Of a stretch of DNA of 9,068 bases, positions 6,229 to 9,068 are shown piece by piece. Within the stretch, counting starts at the first letter, position 1. Each line of letters opens with the position of its first letter. The position numbers were made by a program, and so were the translations under genes. This stretch comes from Actinomycetota bacterium (GTDB taxonomy: Bacteria; Actinomycetota; Actinomycetes; Propionibacteriales; Propionibacteriaceae), in the NCBI GenBank assembly GCA_016213595.1, contig JACRAA010000081.1, forward strand, positions 1 to 9,068. Reading direction: 5' to 3'. The notes under the pieces were generated by a model, which saw nothing but the letters and a program-made list of their open reading frames with translations, ran no database searches and was not told where the DNA came from.

Positions 6229-8055
6229 ATGCCCAGTCCGTTGACCGGCGCGTTGACCGAGCTCCGGGACGCTCTCGCTGCCGTCAGCCTGCCGCTGCCG
6301 CTGCCGAACGCAGCCCGGCTCAGCGCGCTGTCCGGTGACCTTGCAGGCCAGCTGGACGACTACGTCCTCCCGCGCCTCGCACAGATCGAAGCGCCTCTCG
6401 TCGCGGTCGTCGGCGGGTCGACCGGAGCCGGCAAGTCGACGCTCGTGAACTCGCTCATCGGCCGTGTCGTGACCAAGCCGGGCGTCATCCGGCCGACGAC
6501 GAGGTCACCCGTGCTCGTCCATCACCCCGACGACGCCCGCTGGTTCAGCGACGACCGGATCCTCCCCGGACTGGTCCGGTCCGTCACGGCCGGCGACGAC
6601 ACGCGCTCGCTGCATCTCGTCGCGGAGGCGTCGCTGCCGCGCGGGCTGGCCGTGCTCGACGCACCGGACATCGACTCGGTCGTCGTCGAGAACCGGCGCC
6701 TCGCGGCCCAGCTGCTCTCGGCCGCCGACCTGTGGCTGTTCGTGACGAGCGCGGCGCGGTACGCCGATGCCGTGCCGTGGGACTACCTGGCGAGCGCCGT
6801 CGACCGCAGCGCCGCAGTCGGGGTGGTGGTCGACCGCGTACCTCCCGCTGCGATGTCCGAAGTGCCGCCGCACCTCGGCCAGATGATGACGGAGCGCGGG
6901 CTGGCGTCCTCGCCGCTCTTCGCCGTACCTGAGACCACGACCGATGCGGACGGCCTGCTGCCGGACGCCGCAGTGGCGCCGATCCGGGGTTGGCTCGCGG
7001 CCCTGGCCGCCGACCAGACCACCCGGGCCCGCGTCGTCATGCAAACGCTCGACGGGGCGATCGGGTCGCTCACCCGACAGGCGCCCGGGATCGCACAGGC
7101 GGTCGACGAGCAGCTCGAGGCGCTCGACCAGCTCCGCGCGGACGCGGTCTCGTCATACGAGGAGGCTGTACGGACGATCAAGGTCCAGTCGGCCGACGGG
7201 ACGCTGCTGCGGGGAGAGGTGCTGGCACGGTGGCACGACTTCGTCGGCACCGGGGAGTTCGTCCGGGCGCTCGAGCAGGGCATCGGCCGGATCCGCGACA
7301 GGATCTGGGCCGCGGTCCGGGGCGAGCCGAAAGGCGCGGGCGATGTCGCGGTCGCGGTCGAGTCGGGGCTCGAGGCACTGTTGCGCGAGGAGGGGGGGAA
7401 GGCGGCCGAGCGAGCAGAGGCGGCGTGGCGGGCCAACCCTGCCGGCCGGATGCTCCTCGAGCAGCCCGGCGCGAACCTCCGCCGCGTCTCCGAGGACTAT
7501 CCGGCCCGAGCGGCCCGTGCCATCAGGGCCTGGCAGGGCGACGTCATGGAGCTTGTCAGCGACGAGGGCTCGGGCCGACGCACGAAGGCGAGGATCGCCG
7601 CGTTCGGCGTCAACGGGGTCGGGGTGGCGCTCATGCTCGTGGCCTTCGCTCATACGGGAGGCCTTGTCGGGGCGGAGATCGGCGTAGCCGGTGGAACGGC
7701 TGTGCTCGCCCAGCGCGTGCTGGAGGCCGTCTTCGGCGACGATGCCGTACGCAGGCTTGCGAAGAAGGCGAAGGAGGACCTGGACGCCCGGGTGGAGGGA
7801 CTCCTCGCCGGTGAGCTGTCCCGGTTCCACGCCGCCCTCGACGAGGTGGCCGTCGATCCCGCGCAGGCCGATCGGATCCGTACGGCCGCCCGCAGCGCCG
7901 ACGACGGCAGGGCCGCGGAGATGTACCAGCTCGGGCTGACGGCGGCCGCGACCAGCGAACCGGCCGCCCTGGCCCGGGGCGACCGAGAGCGAGTGGACCT
8001 GCGCCGCGTGGATGCTCCGACCGCAGAGGTCGTGGACGGCGAGGTGATGCCGTGA
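6229..8055 (+). CDS. Dynamin-like GTPase with membrane hairpin
   Basis: This 608-aa protein has a GTPase domain at about residues 55-260. The P-loop is GSTGAGKS (63-70), the switch I threonines are in IRPTTRSP (T90-T91) and G3 is DAPD (144-147). Where G4 should be there is VVVDRVP (about 199-205) instead of NKxD, so base recognition is atypical. A long helical stalk follows (about 265-450). A hydrophobic pair, about 457-474 and 478-496, rich in Gly/Val/Ala, looks like a membrane-inserting hairpin, followed by more helices and an Arg/Asp-rich tail. This order (GTPase, helical bundle, membrane paddle, helices) is that of bacterial dynamin-like proteins, which remodel or protect membranes and, as DynA/DynB in Streptomyces, support division at the septum. 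It overlaps the next GTPase gene by 4 nt, and the two products may pair. An annotation as a generic ATP/GTP-binding protein would also fit. Confidence 0.85.
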   Translation: MPSPLTGALTELRDALAAVSLPLPLPNAARLSALSGDLAGQLDDYVLPRLAQIEAPLVAVVGGSTGAGKSTLVNSLIGRVVTKPGVIRPTTRSPVLVHHPDDARWFSDDRILPGLVRSVTAGDDTRSLHLVAEASLPRGLAVLDAPDIDSVVVENRRLAAQLLSAADLWLFVTSAARYADAVPWDYLASAVDRSAAVGVVVDRVPPAAMSEVPPHLGQMMTERGLASSPLFAVPETTTDADGLLPDAAVAPIRGWLAALAADQTTRARVVMQTLDGAIGSLTRQAPGIAQAVDEQLEALDQLRADAVSSYEEAVRTIKVQSADGTLLRGEVLARWHDFVGTGEFVRALEQGIGRIRDRIWAAVRGEPKGAGDVAVAVESGLEALLREEGGKAAERAEAAWRANPAGRMLLEQPGANLRRVSEDYPARAARAIRAWQGDVMELVSDEGSGRRTKARIAAFGVNGVGVALMLVAFAHTGGLVGAEIGVAGGTAVLAQRVLEAVFGDDAVRRLAKKAKEDLDARVEGLLAGELSRFHAALDEVAVDPAQADRIRTAARSADDGRAAEMYQLGLTAAATSEPAALARGDRERVDLRRVDAPTAEVVDGEVMP

Positions 8056-9068
8056 AGAAGAGCGCGGCCCTGCCCGAGCGGCTCGCGGCGCTGCGCGAGG
8101 CCATGGCTGCCGCGCGGGGTCGTGTGGATGCCGACGTCGAGGACCGGGTCGAGGGGATCCTCGCTCGCGTCGACCGCCGGCTGGCCTTCTCCGGTGACGT
8201 GACCGTCGTCGCGCTGGCCGGCGCCACCGGGTCGGGGAAGTCCTCGCTGTTCAACGCGCTGTCCGGCACCTCGCTGGCGGAACCCGGGGTGCGACGTCCG
8301 ACCACCGCGGCCGCCATGGCTGCCGTGTTCGGCGAGGACCAAGGCGAGCTGCTGGACTGGCTCGACGTCCGGCGTCGGCATCTCGTCACGGACGTCCCCG
8401 ACCTGTCCGGCCTGATCCTCCTGGACCTCCCGGACCACGACTCCACCCAGCAGTCCCACCGGGAGGTGGTCGACCGGCTCGTGGAGCTCGTCGACGAGTT
8501 CGTCTGGGTCGTCGACCCTCAGAAGTACGCGGACGCAGCACTCCACGACCGTTACCTGCGGCCGCTGGCGGCCCACGCCGACGTCATGGTCGTCGCGCTC
8601 AACCAGCTCGACCGAGTCGCCCCGCGCGAGCGTGAGGGGATGGTCCGCGACCTGCGCCGCCTCCTGGACTCGGAAGGGCTGGGTCAGGCGCGGGTGGTCG
8701 CCGTCTCCGCCGTGACCGGTGAGGGACTGTCCGAGCTGCGTGCGCAGCTCGTGGAGCTCATCAGCGGCAAGCGGGCGGCTGCGATGCGGTTGGCGGGAGA
8801 CATCGCCGGCGCTGCCGAGATGCTTGCACCTCAGCTCGGTCACGCCGGTGCCGACGGTGTCCCGAAGAAGCGCGCCGTCCAGCTCAACCGGACGCTCGCG
8901 GTCGCCGCCGGGGTGCCGGTCGTCGTCGACGCCGTCAAGGCTTCGTGGCGTCACCGTGGGGGCATCGCGACCGGCTGGCCGGTCGTGGCGTGGCTCGCCC
9001 GCTTCCGACCGGACCCCCTGCGCGCGCTGCACCTCGACCTTGGACGGGGCAGGACGAAGGCGGTGGAG
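8052..9068 (+). CDS. YfjP-type GTPase (C-terminus beyond window)
   Basis: It starts at GTG 8052, overlapping the upstream TGA (GTGA), with GAGGTG at 8041-8046 as ribosome site, and is open to the window edge (339 codons). All G motifs are present: P-loop GATGSGKS (57-64), switch I threonines in RRPTT (T84-T85), G3 DLPDHDS (125-131), G4 NQLD (184-187, a variant of NKxD) and G5 SA (219-220, AVSAVTGEG). After the GTPase domain, about residues 282-296 (LAVAAGVPVVVDAVK) begin a mildly hydrophobic region, and WPVVAWLARFRPDPLRALHL (309-328) looks like the membrane-proximal segment seen in the actinobacterial YfjP-like family. The rest of the membrane region is cut off. The family resembles Era/EngA-type small GTPases with a membrane tail; the cellular role is not established. 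The tight overlap with the dynamin-like gene suggests fixed stoichiometry and joint action. Confidence 0.88.
   Translation, partial: MKKSAALPERLAALREAMAAARGRVDADVEDRVEGILARVDRRLAFSGDVTVVALAGATGSGKSSLFNALSGTSLAEPGVRRPTTAAAMAAVFGEDQGELLDWLDVRRRHLVTDVPDLSGLILLDLPDHDSTQQSHREVVDRLVELVDEFVWVVDPQKYADAALHDRYLRPLAAHADVMVVALNQLDRVAPREREGMVRDLRRLLDSEGLGQARVVAVSAVTGEGLSELRAQLVELISGKRAAAMRLAGDIAGAAEMLAPQLGHAGADGVPKKRAVQLNRTLAVAAGVPVVVDAVKASWRHRGGIATGWPVVAWLARFRPDPLRALHLDLGRGRTKAVE

Noticed and set aside
7631..9032. Long minus-strand reading frames over the GTPase genes (7631-8446, 7650-9032)
   Set aside because: They lie opposite to GTPases with intact G motifs, span both genes, and show no recognisable domain.

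Overview
The window is very GC-rich, has tightly packed and overlapping genes with GTG and TTG starts, and carries protein families typical of Actinomycetota (TPR-CHAT proteins, ECF-like sigma factors, paired dynamin-like/YfjP-type GTPases, PrsW proteases with long C-terminal extensions). It is very probably an actinomycete chromosome. The genus cannot be named from the sequence alone.

Layout. Two transcription units diverge from a 214-bp gap (4355-4568). To the left, on the minus strand and in transcription order, are a cytoplasmic-looking subtilisin-family (S8) protease (2840-4354), a small ECF-like sigma-70 family factor (2256-2843), a 154-aa small protein (1795-2259) and a large TPR protein entering a CHAT (caspase-like) domain that runs off the left edge (1-1788). 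The first three genes overlap by ATGA at each junction and the fourth follows after 6 nt, so this is one coupled operon. To the right, on the plus strand, are a PrsW-family intramembrane metalloprotease with a Pro/Ala-rich tail (4569-6221), a dynamin-like GTPase with a membrane hairpin (6229-8055) and a second GTPase that runs off the right edge (8052-9068). Junctions of 7 nt and a 4-nt GTGA overlap make these an operon too.

How they may work together. The left operon combines two proteases of unrelated folds (S8 and CHAT) with a transcription initiation factor and a small partner. This resembles signalling or conflict cassettes in which proteolysis controls transcription. The best-known parallel is type III-E CRISPR, where a TPR-CHAT protease cleaves Csx30, which restrains a sigma factor. 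No CRISPR component is present here, so the trigger is unknown. The right operon looks like membrane maintenance: an intramembrane protease plus a pair of membrane-associated GTPases.

The most striking feature is a six-fold PYLAGV hexapeptide array in the S8 protease, just before its catalytic domain. The copies are identical in protein, and every base difference from the consensus unit lies at a third codon position, so the peptide itself appears to be under selection. No tRNA, rRNA, insertion sequence, CRISPR array or convincing terminator was seen.
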